Source: HGM04593 sp045661205 (GTDB lineage Bacteria; Bacteroidota; Bacteroidia; Bacteroidales; Bacteroidaceae). From it: 64,000 nucleotides of DNA. Both the position numbers and the translations under genes were made by a program. This document shows positions 16,577-27,505 of this stretch, one piece after another. The stretch covers positions 1 through 64,000 of the forward strand of contig JAZRFE010000039.1 of NCBI GenBank assembly GCA_045661205.1, given 5' to 3'. Numbering within the stretch: position 1 is the stretch's first letter; every line of letters begins with the position of its first letter. Below the pieces are notes generated by a model. That model was not told the DNA's origin, did not search any database, and worked only from the letters and a program-made list of their open reading frames with translations.

Positions 16577-19500
16577 ATGTTTAAACACTGCTTAAGTAAA
16601 TTTAGCTGCGCACTTGTTATGATGTGTGCGCTTGTTACCGGTGGCTTATTCCAGTCATGCGAGGACGTTCTCGGCTTGGATGAATACAAGTACGACGACA
16701 GCGAACCTACATGGCTTGGTTCCAGCATCTACGATTTCCTCAAAGAGGGAAATGCCGGTCACACTTATGAGAACTACGTGAAACTTATCGACGATTTGGG
16801 CGAGAAGGACATTCTTTCACGTACAGGTAGTAGAACCCTCTTCATTGCCGATGACGAGGCGTTTGCGAGATTCTACGAGAACAACCCCTGGGGTGTGAAG
16901 GAATACAAAGACTTCACCTATCGCCAGAAGAAAGTTTTGTTCTACAACGTGATGTTGAAGAACGCCTACCTTCTCGACATGTTGGCAGCAACAAGCGTGG
17001 CTCCCAATGTAGAGATGATGGGTGGTGACTGTTTGCGTCGCGAGACATCTGCAACATTGTACGACTCAGTTCCCATCTTCTCTGAGAATTCATCATTGCA
17101 AGGCTTGCGTTTCCCCGATAACAACCAGTCTTTCAATCTTTGGAAGGAAGTGTTCGCTGGCGACAGTGTCCGCGTGGCTATCGGTGGAAAGAACCCCATG
17201 ATGGTTCACTTCCTCTATGAGTATGTTAGAACAAAAGGTATTCTGGACGAAGACTTCTCTATCATCTTCCAGAAATTCGGCAAAACCCGTACAGGTACCG
17301 AGGCATTTATCTTCGGCAACAAAATCCTCACCAGCGATGTATCTTACGGCGACCTTTCAGACGACACATTGACAATTACATGTAAGAACGGTTACCTCTA
17401 TCGTATGGATGACGTTCTTATACCCCCTTCAACAATGGCACAGGTACTCCGCGAAACAAGCAATACAAAGCTCTTCAGCCGTATGCTCGACCGTTTCGCA
17501 TATCTCGAGTATGATGATGCGCTTACAAAACAGTTCAATGCATTGTATCACGAGAACCAGCCCGATGAATACGAGAAAGTATACACATGGAAGTATGCCC
17601 TCGAGACAAAAGATGGTAACGGCAACCGCCAAGGTCAGCCCTATTTCCGTCCCGCAGCCGATGGTACAAACAGTAAAGACGTACTTCGTTTTGGTAAGGA
17701 CGACTTCGTAAAATACGATCCGGGAGATGCTCAGTACAAGAGTCCTCAGGGCTTGCAGCAGGATATGGGTGCAATCCTCGTTCCCGACGACGAGATGATT
17801 TACCGTTTCTTCGCCCCCGAGCGTATGCAGAACCAGGATACCATCGCTGTGAACAACAGCAGAAATGAGGATGTAAGACGTCCCTACGCCGTAGGTTCTT
17901 CAATCGTTGAAACATATGCCAACCCCGACGATGTAGCTAATCTTAAGGAGGGCCTCGCAGGCAACTTCGATTACGCAGCAGTAATGGCTCCCTGTCTCGA
18001 CAGCATCCCCATGGATATCCTTTCGGCATTCTTGTGCAACCTTATGCAGCAGTCATTCTTGAACACATTGCCCAGCAACTTCAACAGAGTAAGAAACGAT
18101 GCTCGTGACGAGATGGGTCTCAAGAAAAGCGACGTGTCTGAATGTATCCTTGCAAACAACGGTGTTATATATATATTAAATAATGTATATGGTCCTGCAA
18201 AATACCAGGCCGTTATGACACCTCCCCTTGTGATGACAAACATGCGTATCATGAACCGTATCATCGAGGAGTTCAAATACTCATCATACCTCTTGGCTAT
18301 GGACTCTAAGTTCAGCTTCATTGTACCCGATGATTCATGCTTCGTATACTACGATCCCCTCTCATTGATGAAAACTACTCCCGAGCCTACTGCTTATGTA
18401 TTCACATACGGTAAGGTAAAAGAGACAGACAGGAACGACGGTCTCATCTGTACACAGTGTAGTTTTGACCCTGAAACATATGCACTTCTCGATACATTGA
18501 AACATGCCGAGCAGGTTAGCGTTTCAAACTACAAATCGCAATTGACCGACCTCATGGAGTACTTCATCATCGTTGACGAGGTTGAAAAAACCGAAAACCA
18601 GTACTTCCTTTCTAAGGGCTACGGAATCGTTAAGTGCGTGAAAGAGAACGGCGAAGTTAAGTTCCAGGGTGGTGAGCAGATTGAGCTTGGTAAGAAGCTC
18701 GGTCGCGACGACGTAATGGTAAGCATCAAGAAAGACGGTGCTTTCGTCGAGAAGAACGGTGTTACATACTGTACAGTATCCGAAGACGAGAACTACAAAT
18801 CAGGTGTAGTATCTCCTCCCACAAGAACAATCTACTCTTATCTTGCCGACACAGTACAGGGCAATCCCTTCTACGAGTTCTACGATCTCTGTAAAGTGCT
18901 TGCCGACGACGCTCTCTACGACTCAATCTACCGTTTCGGTCTCGAGGAGCAAGAGGACAAGGAGGACACTATCACCAAGTACCGCATTTTCAGCAGCGAG
19001 GTTAACGGTTACAGATCATTTGACAATGCTGTTCCCTTCTTGAGCACATACCACTATACAGTATACGTACCTCAGGCATCTGCATTGCAGGCTGCATACG
19101 AGGAAGGTCTTCCCACATACGACGACATCCTTGCCGAAATAAGCAAAGGCAACAGAGGACGTGCAGCATCAATGATGCGTTTGCTGAACAAATTCGTACG
19201 TTACCACTTCCAGGATAACGCGGTGTTGGTAGACAAACTCCCCTTCCAGGTTAAGGTAGGTGACGACCTCCTCAACGAAATCAGATACGAGACTGCAACC
19301 ATCGATGAATCAACAGGTCGTTTCGCCGACTTGCTCATCAAATCAGAAAATGGTACCATCACAGCAACCGACCAGATGGATCGCGTTGCATCGGTTTTGA
19401 ACAAAGCAGGTGAAGAGCACGTGACATGGAATATCCTCGCACGCGATATTCTTTACAGCTATAGTAACATAACCGGTGACCCCACGAAGATTGAAACTTC

Positions 19501-20008
19501 ATCATTTGCAGTAGTACACCAGATAGATAACGTACTTTACAATAGAAGCCTCTTCGGCTACGACGGCAATTTCTGTCGCTTCGCACCCGACGGCGAGATT
19601 GTAAACGTATGGAATGGTGTCAGCGTACCCGTTTCTTATAACGAAGCAGACTCAACTACTACATACGAGGATCAGAACTACACCATTGGTGAGGCTAAGT
19701 ACAAGACTGCTAACAAGAAGAAGACAGGTTACTTGCTCAAACCAATGGCTAATCCCACTAAGTTCGCAAAAGAGGAATATGTAATCAAGGCTGTGAACGA
19801 CTCAACCGACACCAAGATTCTTATCACACAGGACGGTTTCCTCGTAGACACACTTGGTACTGACAGAACCAACCCCATCCGTTTCCTCAGAGCCGACTTT
19901 ACTCCTCTCGAAATAAACGATTCAACAGGTACAGTAGATCCTGATTCAATAGTAACAGTACTTTCTGACGGAAGATTCGTTGATTATAAAGGTAGAGAAA
20001 TCAAATAA
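16577..20008 (+). CDS. Large multi-FAS1 (fasciclin) surface lipoprotein
   Basis: A 1143-residue lipoprotein, first gene of the operon. The signal peptide ends in GGLFQSC (Cys28) followed by Glu-Asp, an acidic pattern typical of surface-exported Bacteroidota lipoproteins. The chain looks like about four FAS1-type modules: one from about residue 50 (SRTLFIADDEAFARFY) to NGYLYRMDDVLIPP, a second ending at NNGVIYILNNVYGP, a third starting around NRIIEEFKYSSYLL with FSFIVPDDSCF, and a fourth around FYEFYDLCKVLADD with YTVYVPQASAL. The H1/H2-like ends (NGxxYxxxxVxxPP) are those of fasciclin domains, which act in adhesion. There is no catalytic motif. It lies 20 bp before the first SusC gene. The substrate is unknown. 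Confidence 0.85.
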   Translation: MFKHCLSKFSCALVMMCALVTGGLFQSCEDVLGLDEYKYDDSEPTWLGSSIYDFLKEGNAGHTYENYVKLIDDLGEKDILSRTGSRTLFIADDEAFARFYENNPWGVKEYKDFTYRQKKVLFYNVMLKNAYLLDMLAATSVAPNVEMMGGDCLRRETSATLYDSVPIFSENSSLQGLRFPDNNQSFNLWKEVFAGDSVRVAIGGKNPMMVHFLYEYVRTKGILDEDFSIIFQKFGKTRTGTEAFIFGNKILTSDVSYGDLSDDTLTITCKNGYLYRMDDVLIPPSTMAQVLRETSNTKLFSRMLDRFAYLEYDDALTKQFNALYHENQPDEYEKVYTWKYALETKDGNGNRQGQPYFRPAADGTNSKDVLRFGKDDFVKYDPGDAQYKSPQGLQQDMGAILVPDDEMIYRFFAPERMQNQDTIAVNNSRNEDVRRPYAVGSSIVETYANPDDVANLKEGLAGNFDYAAVMAPCLDSIPMDILSAFLCNLMQQSFLNTLPSNFNRVRNDARDEMGLKKSDVSECILANNGVIYILNNVYGPAKYQAVMTPPLVMTNMRIMNRIIEEFKYSSYLLAMDSKFSFIVPDDSCFVYYDPLSLMKTTPEPTAYVFTYGKVKETDRNDGLICTQCSFDPETYALLDTLKHAEQVSVSNYKSQLTDLMEYFIIVDEVEKTENQYFLSKGYGIVKCVKENGEVKFQGGEQIELGKKLGRDDVMVSIKKDGAFVEKNGVTYCTVSEDENYKSGVVSPPTRTIYSYLADTVQGNPFYEFYDLCKVLADDALYDSIYRFGLEEQEDKEDTITKYRIFSSEVNGYRSFDNAVPFLSTYHYTVYVPQASALQAAYEEGLPTYDDILAEISKGNRGRAASMMRLLNKFVRYHFQDNAVLVDKLPFQVKVGDDLLNEIRYETATIDESTGRFADLLIKSENGTITATDQMDRVASVLNKAGEEHVTWNILARDILYSYSNITGDPTKIETSSFAVVHQIDNVLYNRSLFGYDGNFCRFAPDGEIVNVWNGVSVPVSYNEADSTTTYEDQNYTIGEAKYKTANKKKTGYLLKPMANPTKFAKEEYVIKAVNDSTDTKILITQDGFLVDTLGTDRTNPIRFLRADFTPLEINDSTGTVDPDSIVTVLSDGRFVDYKGREIK

Positions 20009-20028
20009 TAAGCAAAGAAATAATTGCT

Positions 20029-23000
20029 ATGATAAAGATAAAACATTTATTGCTTCTCCTCCTCTGTTGTTGTGTAGGCTCAGCCTTTGCGCAGAAGAGT
20101 TCGAGAATTTCCGGAAACATCTCCAGTGATTCCGAAGGTCCGCTTATGATGGTAAACATTACCGAGCGTGACAAGAACAACCGTATCATCGAGGCTGCCG
20201 TAACCGATATGGAAGGTAACTTTACTATGGTTGTTAAAAATACAAGTAACCGACTCGAGATCTCTTATATCGGATATAAGACAATGACTCTTGAAATTGG
20301 TTCACGCACTGTATTCAATGTTAAGTTGTTGGAAGACAACCAGCTTCAGGAGGTCGAGATTACAGCAAAGCCCCGTACACAGTCGGGTGCCCTCGACATT
20401 CTCACACGTGAGGTCTCTCAGGCAACTCAGAAGTTCAACATGAGCGAGATGGAGGGTCTTTCATTCGCATCTGTCGATGAGGCACTTCAGGGACAGATTG
20501 CCGGTCTTGACATTACCTTCAACTCGGGTGACCTTGGTTCGGGTACCACCATGCGTTTGCGTGGTACTTCAACAATCAACGGTAACGCCGAGCCCCTCAT
20601 CGTTGTAAACGACAATATCTTCGAAATGCCCACAGGTGAGCAGATCGACTTCGCAACAGCCAACGAAGAGACCTTCGCACAGTTGCTTACCGTCAACCCC
20701 GAGGACATTGAGTCAATCGAGGTATTGAAGGATGCTTCAGCTTGTGCTATCTGGGGTTCACGTGGTGCTAACGGTGTCATCAAGATTAAGACAAAACGTG
20801 GTTCACGCGGTAAGACACGTGTAAACTACAGTTTCCGTTTCAAAGACAAATGGATTCCCAAAGGTCTTAACCTCTTGAACGGTGACGACTACACCATGAT
20901 GCTTAAAGAGGCATACTTCAACCCCGAGCAGAGCGACAAATACTCAGCAGTAGAGGAGTTGAACTACAACATCAACTTCCCCGAGTATGAGAACTACAAC
21001 GAGAACACCGATTGGGTAGACGCAGTGTCAAAGCATGGTTACACCAACGAGCACAACATCTCTCTTAACGGTGGTGGTGAGAAAGCTACATTCCGTATCT
21101 CAGGTGGTTACTACAACGAGACAGGTACCATTATCCGTCAGTTGCTCGACCGTTTCACCTCTACAATGGCTCTTGACTACTACGTATCAGACCGTATCAA
21201 GGTTGTTTCCGACTTCTCTTTCACATACACAAACAACAGAAAGAACTACTCGGGACTTCTCGATATCGCACAGGTGATTATGCCTAACATGTCAATCTAC
21301 TATCAGAACCAGAAGTTCGACGAGAACGGTGTTTCTTACGGCGTTCCCACATCAGACTACTACCAGATGTTGAACAACGCAGGTTACGATGGTTATCTCA
21401 ACGACCAGAAGGGCAAAAAGAACCCTGTGGGTCTTGCACACCTCGCACGCAGAGGTGACGAGTCATACTCAATCACACCTCAGTTGCAGTTAGAGTACAA
21501 CCTCCTCGGTCTCGAAGACGATGAGACACAGTTGAAATACCGTGCAATGGTTAACTTGTATGCAACAACATACACCGACCACTCTTACCTCCCTGCTGCA
21601 CTTGTAACATCAGGATGGGACTCAGGCGACGCCAACGCATCAAGCCTTAGCGAGCAGAAGTCATTGCAGTTCACCACACGTCACAACCTTATCTTCACAC
21701 CTCATTTCAAGAACGAAGATAACTTCCTTACAATGACTGCGCAGTATGAACTTTGGACAGGTACAAACTCTTCACAGACAGAGAGTACTTTCGGTCTTCC
21801 CACAGGAAACATCACATCAACAACAATCGGTTCTAAACTCAGCAGCGCAGGTACATCTACCGGTGAGTGGCGTTCAATGTCATTCGCTTACCAGAGCCAC
21901 TACTCATACAAGTCTAAGTACTCATTCGGTTTCACACTTCGCGCCGAAGGTAACACCAAATTCGGTGACGACCAGAAATGGGGTATCTTCCCCGCGATTT
22001 CAGGACGTTGGAACATCAGCGACGAGCCTTGGATGAAATGGTCAGAGAAATGGCTCAGCATGTTGTCAATCCGTCCCGGTTTCGGTAGAACAGGTTCGGC
22101 TCCCGGTAGCGATGGTCTTATGTTTACACAGTATGCTTCCGGTGGTCTGCCCGCATACCTCGGCGTAGGTACATTCGTTCCTACCGGTATGCGTCTGACA
22201 ACACTCCGTTGGGAGCGCAAGACAGAGTTCAACATCGGTTCTGATATCGAGCTTTTCGACGGTCTCATCTCAGGAGCGTTCAACTACTACGACAATACCA
22301 CTGACGACCAGTTGATGGGTGGTTACAAAATCCCCACAACAACCGGTTTCTCATCACTTGCTTATAAAAATACCGGAGCACTCCGCAACAAGGGTTGGGA
22401 GTTGAACATCAGCACATCAAAGATTAAGCTCGCTAAAGACTTCACCGTGAGTGCATACTTCAACGTAGGTCAGAACTTCAACGAGGTTGTTGAGATGGAG
22501 ACATCTATCCTCGAAAGCAACAACAACCCCTACAACTTCAGCAACGGTTCATACCTCGGTCGTATCCAGGTGGGCAACCCCTTGGGTTCTATCTATGGTT
22601 TCCGTTACAAAGGTGTATACCGTTACAGCTATCGTAACTACGAGAAGGCTCTTGAGCAGCAGGCTAAATACCCCAACAACCCCGAGCGTTGGTCATGTCC
22701 TATCGTTCGCGACTCAGAGGGTAATGTAGTTTACAAAGCCGATGGTAAACCCAAACAGATTGTATACAACTACGACACAGAATCGGGTAGTGCAATGTAC
22801 TACTTCAAGGGTGGTGACGCCATCTACGATGATGTTAACTTCGACGGCAACATCAACGAGCTCGACCTTGTTTACCTTGGTAACTCTAACCCCAAGGCGC
22901 AGGGAGGTTTCGGTTTGACATTCAGCTACAACCGTCTTACATTGAAGGCTAACTTCACATACCGCTACGACATCGACGTTATGAACACAGCACGTATGGG

Positions 23001-23379
23001 TGTTGTGAACATGTACTCAACAAACAACCAGAGTGTTGCCGTTAACTGGCGTTGGCGTAAAGAGGGTGACATGACAGAGATTCCTCGTGCTCTCCGCAAC
23101 ACAGGTTACAACTGGTTGGGTAGCAGCCGTTACGTTGAGGATGCTTCTTACATTCGTCTCTCTTACTTGCAGCTCACCTACAACTTCGAGCCCAGCTGGC
23201 TGAAACGTTACGGCTTGTCAACATTGAACGTTTATGCATCTGCCGATAACCTCTGCTTCTGGAGTAAGTACACAGGTCTCGACCCCGAGATTTCTGTAGG
23301 TTCATGGGGACGTGCCGAGGACGCATCTAAGACACCTCGTTCACGTTCATACACACTTGGTCTTACTGTTGGATTCTAA
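20029..23379 (+). CDS. SusC/RagA-type TonB-linked outer-membrane transporter (first copy)
   Basis: A 1116-residue TonB-dependent transporter. It has a signal peptide (residues 1-21, ending SAFA), then a short carboxypeptidase-regulatory-like domain (about 28-112, RISGNISSDSEGPLMMVNI). The plug domain has the SusC hallmarks LRGTSTINGNAEPLIVVND and IEVLKDASACAIWGSRGANG, and a long beta-barrel ends in the usual aromatic C-terminus (SYTLGLTVGF). It forms the lidded pore with the SusD protein encoded 12 bp downstream and draws energy from TonB-ExbBD. No N-terminal anti-sigma-interacting (STN) extension is present, so it does not look like a trans-envelope signalling receptor. What it imports cannot be told from sequence. 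Confidence 0.96.
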   Translation: MIKIKHLLLLLLCCCVGSAFAQKSSRISGNISSDSEGPLMMVNITERDKNNRIIEAAVTDMEGNFTMVVKNTSNRLEISYIGYKTMTLEIGSRTVFNVKLLEDNQLQEVEITAKPRTQSGALDILTREVSQATQKFNMSEMEGLSFASVDEALQGQIAGLDITFNSGDLGSGTTMRLRGTSTINGNAEPLIVVNDNIFEMPTGEQIDFATANEETFAQLLTVNPEDIESIEVLKDASACAIWGSRGANGVIKIKTKRGSRGKTRVNYSFRFKDKWIPKGLNLLNGDDYTMMLKEAYFNPEQSDKYSAVEELNYNINFPEYENYNENTDWVDAVSKHGYTNEHNISLNGGGEKATFRISGGYYNETGTIIRQLLDRFTSTMALDYYVSDRIKVVSDFSFTYTNNRKNYSGLLDIAQVIMPNMSIYYQNQKFDENGVSYGVPTSDYYQMLNNAGYDGYLNDQKGKKNPVGLAHLARRGDESYSITPQLQLEYNLLGLEDDETQLKYRAMVNLYATTYTDHSYLPAALVTSGWDSGDANASSLSEQKSLQFTTRHNLIFTPHFKNEDNFLTMTAQYELWTGTNSSQTESTFGLPTGNITSTTIGSKLSSAGTSTGEWRSMSFAYQSHYSYKSKYSFGFTLRAEGNTKFGDDQKWGIFPAISGRWNISDEPWMKWSEKWLSMLSIRPGFGRTGSAPGSDGLMFTQYASGGLPAYLGVGTFVPTGMRLTTLRWERKTEFNIGSDIELFDGLISGAFNYYDNTTDDQLMGGYKIPTTTGFSSLAYKNTGALRNKGWELNISTSKIKLAKDFTVSAYFNVGQNFNEVVEMETSILESNNNPYNFSNGSYLGRIQVGNPLGSIYGFRYKGVYRYSYRNYEKALEQQAKYPNNPERWSCPIVRDSEGNVVYKADGKPKQIVYNYDTESGSAMYYFKGGDAIYDDVNFDGNINELDLVYLGNSNPKAQGGFGLTFSYNRLTLKANFTYRYDIDVMNTARMGVVNMYSTNNQSVAVNWRWRKEGDMTEIPRALRNTGYNWLGSSRYVEDASYIRLSYLQLTYNFEPSWLKRYGLSTLNVYASADNLCFWSKYTGLDPEISVGSWGRAEDASKTPRSRSYTLGLTVGF

Positions 23380-23391
23380 AAATTGTAAATT

Positions 23392-25200
23392 ATGAGAAAA
23401 ATTAAAAATATAATAGGTTCTGCGGTTGTGGCTCTTGCCCTCGGATGCTCATCTATGATGACATCTTGTACGGACTATTTGACCATCTATCCCACAAATA
23501 CCGTTATTTTAGAGAACTATTGGAAAACAGCAGAAGACGTCAATGCAATATTGGCGACCTGCTACAGTAGTATGGCTAACCCTGATGTTATCAAACGTAT
23601 GATGATATGGGGTGAGTTGCGTGCTGACAACATGACTACACGTTCGAGCGCACCTACTGATTTGAAGTACATTGTGGATGCCAACTTGCTTGAAACAAAC
23701 GATTGGTTCAAGTGGGAGAATTTCTACGCGACTATCAACTACTGTAATATCCTCATCAAGTATGCTCCCGGTGTATTGAACGAAGACCCCGACTTCACAC
23801 AGGGTGACCTTGATGTAATTTTGGGTGAGGCATACGCATTGCGTGCATTCTGCCACTTTACCCTTGTACGTGCATTCGGTCGCGTGCCCATGTCATTCGT
23901 GGCAATGGATGCCGACAACCAGCCTATGGTTTATCCCCAGTATTCACCCTACGAGGCACTCGACAGCATCTACGTAGACTTGCAGCGTGCAACCTCTCTT
24001 TGTATGAAGAGTGGTGGTTGGTCCGATGCTCAGAAGAACGTAGCTCGCGTAACCAAGAATGCTGTATACGCAATGATGGCCGATGTTAACTTGTGGCGTG
24101 CGGCATGTGCAGCCTATACACAGAAAGCTACTCCCGAGGAGAATGATATTCTCTACGTTCCCGAGAGCTACGTAGTAGGCGACCCTGCAACATACTGTAC
24201 AATGGCAATCGAGAACTGTGACTCAGTGCTTGTTAATATGAGACGTCAGCTCTTCAAGGAGTACGAGGATGAGAATCGTACCATGACAGGTCTCGACACA
24301 CTCAGCAACCCCTACTACCTTTGTGTGAACGACCCTCTTAAAGTCAAGGATTATCCTACTGTTTACGATGAGATTTTCTGTGGCAAGGAGGAGAAACGTG
24401 ATGGTTACAAGTCACCCAAGGAGGTTATCTTCAAACTCGATTTCAGCAACAATAACTACAACAATGCTGTAAGTGATTTCTATGGCTATGACAAATCCAC
24501 CGGTTCTTTCCAGGTTCCCTCAAAGGCTGACATTGCTTCTGAGACCAATGATGGATTGTACGAAAAAAGCGATACACGTTTCTCTTCATACCTGAGTGCC
24601 GGTAAAGGTGGTACATCATCAGGTGGCGACCAGGGTGCTGTGTATGACATCACAAAGTATGTAATCAAGACAGCTGACCGCGAAAAGGGCATTGACTACC
24701 AGAAGGCAGGTAACGAATCGGACTGGATTTTCTACCGCCAGACAGACGTATTGCTCATGAAGGCTCAGGCACTTGCTTTCCGTTACTCACCCAGCGAGGT
24801 TGAGGGCGAAGTAAGCAAAGACCACAATGAGTCATTCAAAATTATTCAGTCTGTAAACAGACGTAATCTCTCTGTAATCAAAGATACTTTGCAGTCTAAG
24901 GACTGCAAGTCGCAAGACGATTTGCAGGAACTTGTTTTCGACGAGCGTCTCCGCGAGCTTACTTACGAGGGTAAACGTTGGTTCGACCTCGTACAGAAAG
25001 CATTGTGGGATGGAGGAAAAACCACTAGCATCGTCGAACTCGTTGTCAAGAAACTCGACAACAGCTCGGGCTCTGTATCAAGCAAGATGCAGCACATTAA
25101 TACATTCTTCTGCCCGGTATACGAGAAAGAATTGATTTTGAACCCCTTGCTTAAGCAAAATCCTGCTTTTGAACGCAATAGCTCAACTGAATTGAACTAA
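23392..25200 (+). CDS. SusD/RagB-type surface lipoprotein (first copy)
   Basis: A 602-residue SusD-family lid lipoprotein. The signal peptide ends in MMTSC (Cys26), followed by Thr-Asp. The family's TPR-rich fold is shown by LGEAYALRAFCHFTLVRAFG (helical N-terminal half) and by VFDERLRELTYEGKRWFDLV near the C-terminus, the classic SusD signature. The last segment (FCPVYEKELILNPLLKQNPA) is also typical. It caps the SusC barrel encoded 12 bp upstream and binds the incoming substrate at the cell surface. A GC-rich hairpin without a U-tract follows the stop. Confidence 0.95.
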   Translation: MRKIKNIIGSAVVALALGCSSMMTSCTDYLTIYPTNTVILENYWKTAEDVNAILATCYSSMANPDVIKRMMIWGELRADNMTTRSSAPTDLKYIVDANLLETNDWFKWENFYATINYCNILIKYAPGVLNEDPDFTQGDLDVILGEAYALRAFCHFTLVRAFGRVPMSFVAMDADNQPMVYPQYSPYEALDSIYVDLQRATSLCMKSGGWSDAQKNVARVTKNAVYAMMADVNLWRAACAAYTQKATPEENDILYVPESYVVGDPATYCTMAIENCDSVLVNMRRQLFKEYEDENRTMTGLDTLSNPYYLCVNDPLKVKDYPTVYDEIFCGKEEKRDGYKSPKEVIFKLDFSNNNYNNAVSDFYGYDKSTGSFQVPSKADIASETNDGLYEKSDTRFSSYLSAGKGGTSSGGDQGAVYDITKYVIKTADREKGIDYQKAGNESDWIFYRQTDVLLMKAQALAFRYSPSEVEGEVSKDHNESFKIIQSVNRRNLSVIKDTLQSKDCKSQDDLQELVFDERLRELTYEGKRWFDLVQKALWDGGKTTSIVELVVKKLDNSSGSVSSKMQHINTFFCPVYEKELILNPLLKQNPAFERNSSTELN

Positions 25201-25208
25201 ACAATGAC

Positions 25209-25234
25209 TCCGGCCGGGGTCAAGCCCGGCCGGA
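25209..25234 (+). other. GC-rich intercistronic hairpin after the first susD
   Basis: A perfect 10-bp stem (TCCGGCCGGG at 25209-25218, CCCGGCCGGA at 25225-25234) with a GTCAAG loop sits 9 bases behind the susD stop. No T-run follows, so it is more likely an mRNA-stability or processing element than a full terminator; the operon continues 58 bp later. Confidence 0.7.
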
Positions 25235-25291
25235 TTGATATTGCGCATACGAATTATAGAATATTATTCTTGTGTAAAAATTGAAATTAAT

Positions 25292-27484
25292 ATGAATTTT
25301 GCGAAAAAAATATATAAGAAGTTTGCAGGAACAATTCTTCTTGGTGCATTGTGCCTTGTGAGTGTAGTGCCTCAGAGTTGTACCGAGGACATCGATAAAT
25401 CCAATCGATACACTTTCACAGGTGAGACGGTTGTGGATTTTTTGGAGGTTCGTCCCGACTCCTTCAGTGATTTCCTTACAATCCTTGGTAAAGCCAAGGT
25501 TGGACGCGGTGGTAGCGTAAAGCACCTTATGGGTACATGGGGACGCTACACATGCTTTGCTCCTACAAACGAGGCTGTTCAGACATACGTTAAGGAACAG
25601 TACGAGAAATGGTTGGCTGACAGTACAGCTTTGGCAAATGGCGAGATGGACTCTGTTGACTTCCACGATACAGGTGTTCACTCACCCTATTTTGAAGATC
25701 TTACTCTCGACAAATGTAACGAGATTGCCACCAACCACATCATCGAAGATGAAATTTACCACACCTTCGAGTTGTCTGGAAGTTCATTCGCTACTCCCAG
25801 TATGAGTGACCGTTACATCTCTTACAACTTCGTTACCGATACAATTACAGGTTCTGTAAGCCTCAAACTGAACGACGCATCTACATGCGTTCTTCCTGAC
25901 GTTGATGTTGAGAACGGTGTTGTACACGTGCTCGACCGCGTGCTTAACCCCTCTACTGCTCTTGGTCCCGACCTTTTGAAGAGCTACGAGGACAGCGCAT
26001 TCTCTATGTTCTCAAGAGCTCTCTTCGAGACAGGACTCGACAAACGTATCCGCCAGACATCATACGATATGGAGAAGATGGAGGATGAGCACACTTGGTA
26101 CTATGGTGAGTTAAGAACCCGTTTGTTCCAGAATGGCGACGGTAGTGCAAAATGTAAAGTTCCCGAAACACACTATATCAAGTATACCATTCTTGCAATT
26201 CCCGACTCAGTGTTGATGAATGAGCCTTACAACATTAAAACTTATGATGACCTGATGGCATTTGCAATGAAATGGTACGGCGATAAATATGTAGAGGGTC
26301 AGACAAAGATTACCGACCCCGAGCACCCCTTGTACCGTTTGATGGCATACCACATCATCGACCGTCAGTTGCAGTTGAGCAGTGGTTTTGTGCAGGACAA
26401 TGTAAACCACTCAGGTTATGACTCAGAGGTATGTAATGGTGCTCAATATGGTTTTGACCGCTACGATTACTACGAGACACTTCTCGACAATGGAAAGACA
26501 ATCAAGTGTACCAAACCTTACAATGCTAATGCGAAACCCGAAAACCTCCACCAGATTGTTCTTAACTACAGCCAGAATAATGGCGAGGATGTTATTCTCA
26601 AAGGTGAAAAATTCGACTACGTGAACGTTCGCGTGTTGCCCGTTGACAGTTTCAAGGCTGTTATCGGTCGCGACTTCGAGTTCAAACAGGAGGCTCTCAA
26701 CGCAATCATCCACCCCATCAACGGTATTTTGGTGTACAACAATGACGTGATGGCTGGTAACATCCTCAAGGAGCGTATGCGTATCAACTTCATGGCGTTC
26801 TTCCCCGAGCTTACAAACAACAATATACGTTGGCAGAAAGCTTACGAGTCGGGTTCGTATGAGTATCATGTAATTCCCGATGGCTATTGCGAGCGCATCA
26901 AGTTCAATGCAGCAGGTTCCGAAATGTACTACCTCTACTGCAAAACTGTAAATGAGGGTGGTTGGTCAGACTATCAGGGTGATGAGGTTATCACCTCAGG
27001 CCCCTACGACTTTGAATATCGTTTGCCCCATGTTCCCGCAGGAACATACGAGTTGCGTCTCGGCTATTCTCCTCACGATACACGTGGTATTGCTCAGCCT
27101 TACCTCGATGGCAAGGTTTCAGGTATCCCCATCGACTTGCGTCGTGAGTCAAACAGCCAGGTTGTAAAAGAGCGTTTCGCATTTGTAACCGATGATGCAC
27201 TCGGAAACGACCCCGATGCTATCGATGCTGACGACAAAGCACGTCGTAACAGAGGCTACATGAAGGCTCCTGCTTCGGCATTCACATCATCAGGTATTCC
27301 TTTGCGTAACTGCCACGCTGCAGCGCGTATCATTCTTGGTAAATTCTACCTCACCGAGGGTGACCACTGGATTCGTTTCAAAAATACTGTAGAGGATAAT
27401 ACTACCGAGTTCATGCACAACTACTTGGAGATTGTTCCCAATGTTGTGATGTCCGATCCCTCAAAACCCGAGGACAAATATTAA
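25292..27484 (+). CDS. FAS1-domain surface lipoprotein with carbohydrate-binding-like C-terminus (paralogue A)
   Basis: The start ATG at 25292 is chosen because it gives a proper lipoprotein signal peptide (MNFAKKIYKK to VPQSC, Cys30 then Thr-Glu-Asp); the open frame runs further upstream without such a signal. The 730-residue product has two fasciclin-type modules (about 45-235, with YTCFAPTNEAVQ and ENGVVHVLDRVLNPS; and about 236-505, with YTILAIPDSV and HPINGILVYN). A C-terminal beta-sandwich-like part (about 560-730) has VPAGTYELRLGYSPHDTRG, YLDGKVSGIPIDL and EGDHWIRFKN, resembling carbohydrate-binding modules. It is a close tandem paralogue of the next gene. No enzymatic motif is seen. 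A glycan or matrix-binding role beside SusC/SusD is inference. Confidence 0.85.
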   Translation: MNFAKKIYKKFAGTILLGALCLVSVVPQSCTEDIDKSNRYTFTGETVVDFLEVRPDSFSDFLTILGKAKVGRGGSVKHLMGTWGRYTCFAPTNEAVQTYVKEQYEKWLADSTALANGEMDSVDFHDTGVHSPYFEDLTLDKCNEIATNHIIEDEIYHTFELSGSSFATPSMSDRYISYNFVTDTITGSVSLKLNDASTCVLPDVDVENGVVHVLDRVLNPSTALGPDLLKSYEDSAFSMFSRALFETGLDKRIRQTSYDMEKMEDEHTWYYGELRTRLFQNGDGSAKCKVPETHYIKYTILAIPDSVLMNEPYNIKTYDDLMAFAMKWYGDKYVEGQTKITDPEHPLYRLMAYHIIDRQLQLSSGFVQDNVNHSGYDSEVCNGAQYGFDRYDYYETLLDNGKTIKCTKPYNANAKPENLHQIVLNYSQNNGEDVILKGEKFDYVNVRVLPVDSFKAVIGRDFEFKQEALNAIIHPINGILVYNNDVMAGNILKERMRINFMAFFPELTNNNIRWQKAYESGSYEYHVIPDGYCERIKFNAAGSEMYYLYCKTVNEGGWSDYQGDEVITSGPYDFEYRLPHVPAGTYELRLGYSPHDTRGIAQPYLDGKVSGIPIDLRRESNSQVVKERFAFVTDDALGNDPDAIDADDKARRNRGYMKAPASAFTSSGIPLRNCHAAARIILGKFYLTEGDHWIRFKNTVEDNTTEFMHNYLEIVPNVVMSDPSKPEDKY

Positions 27485-27505
27485 AAACTTGTAAACACGA
27501 AAGTT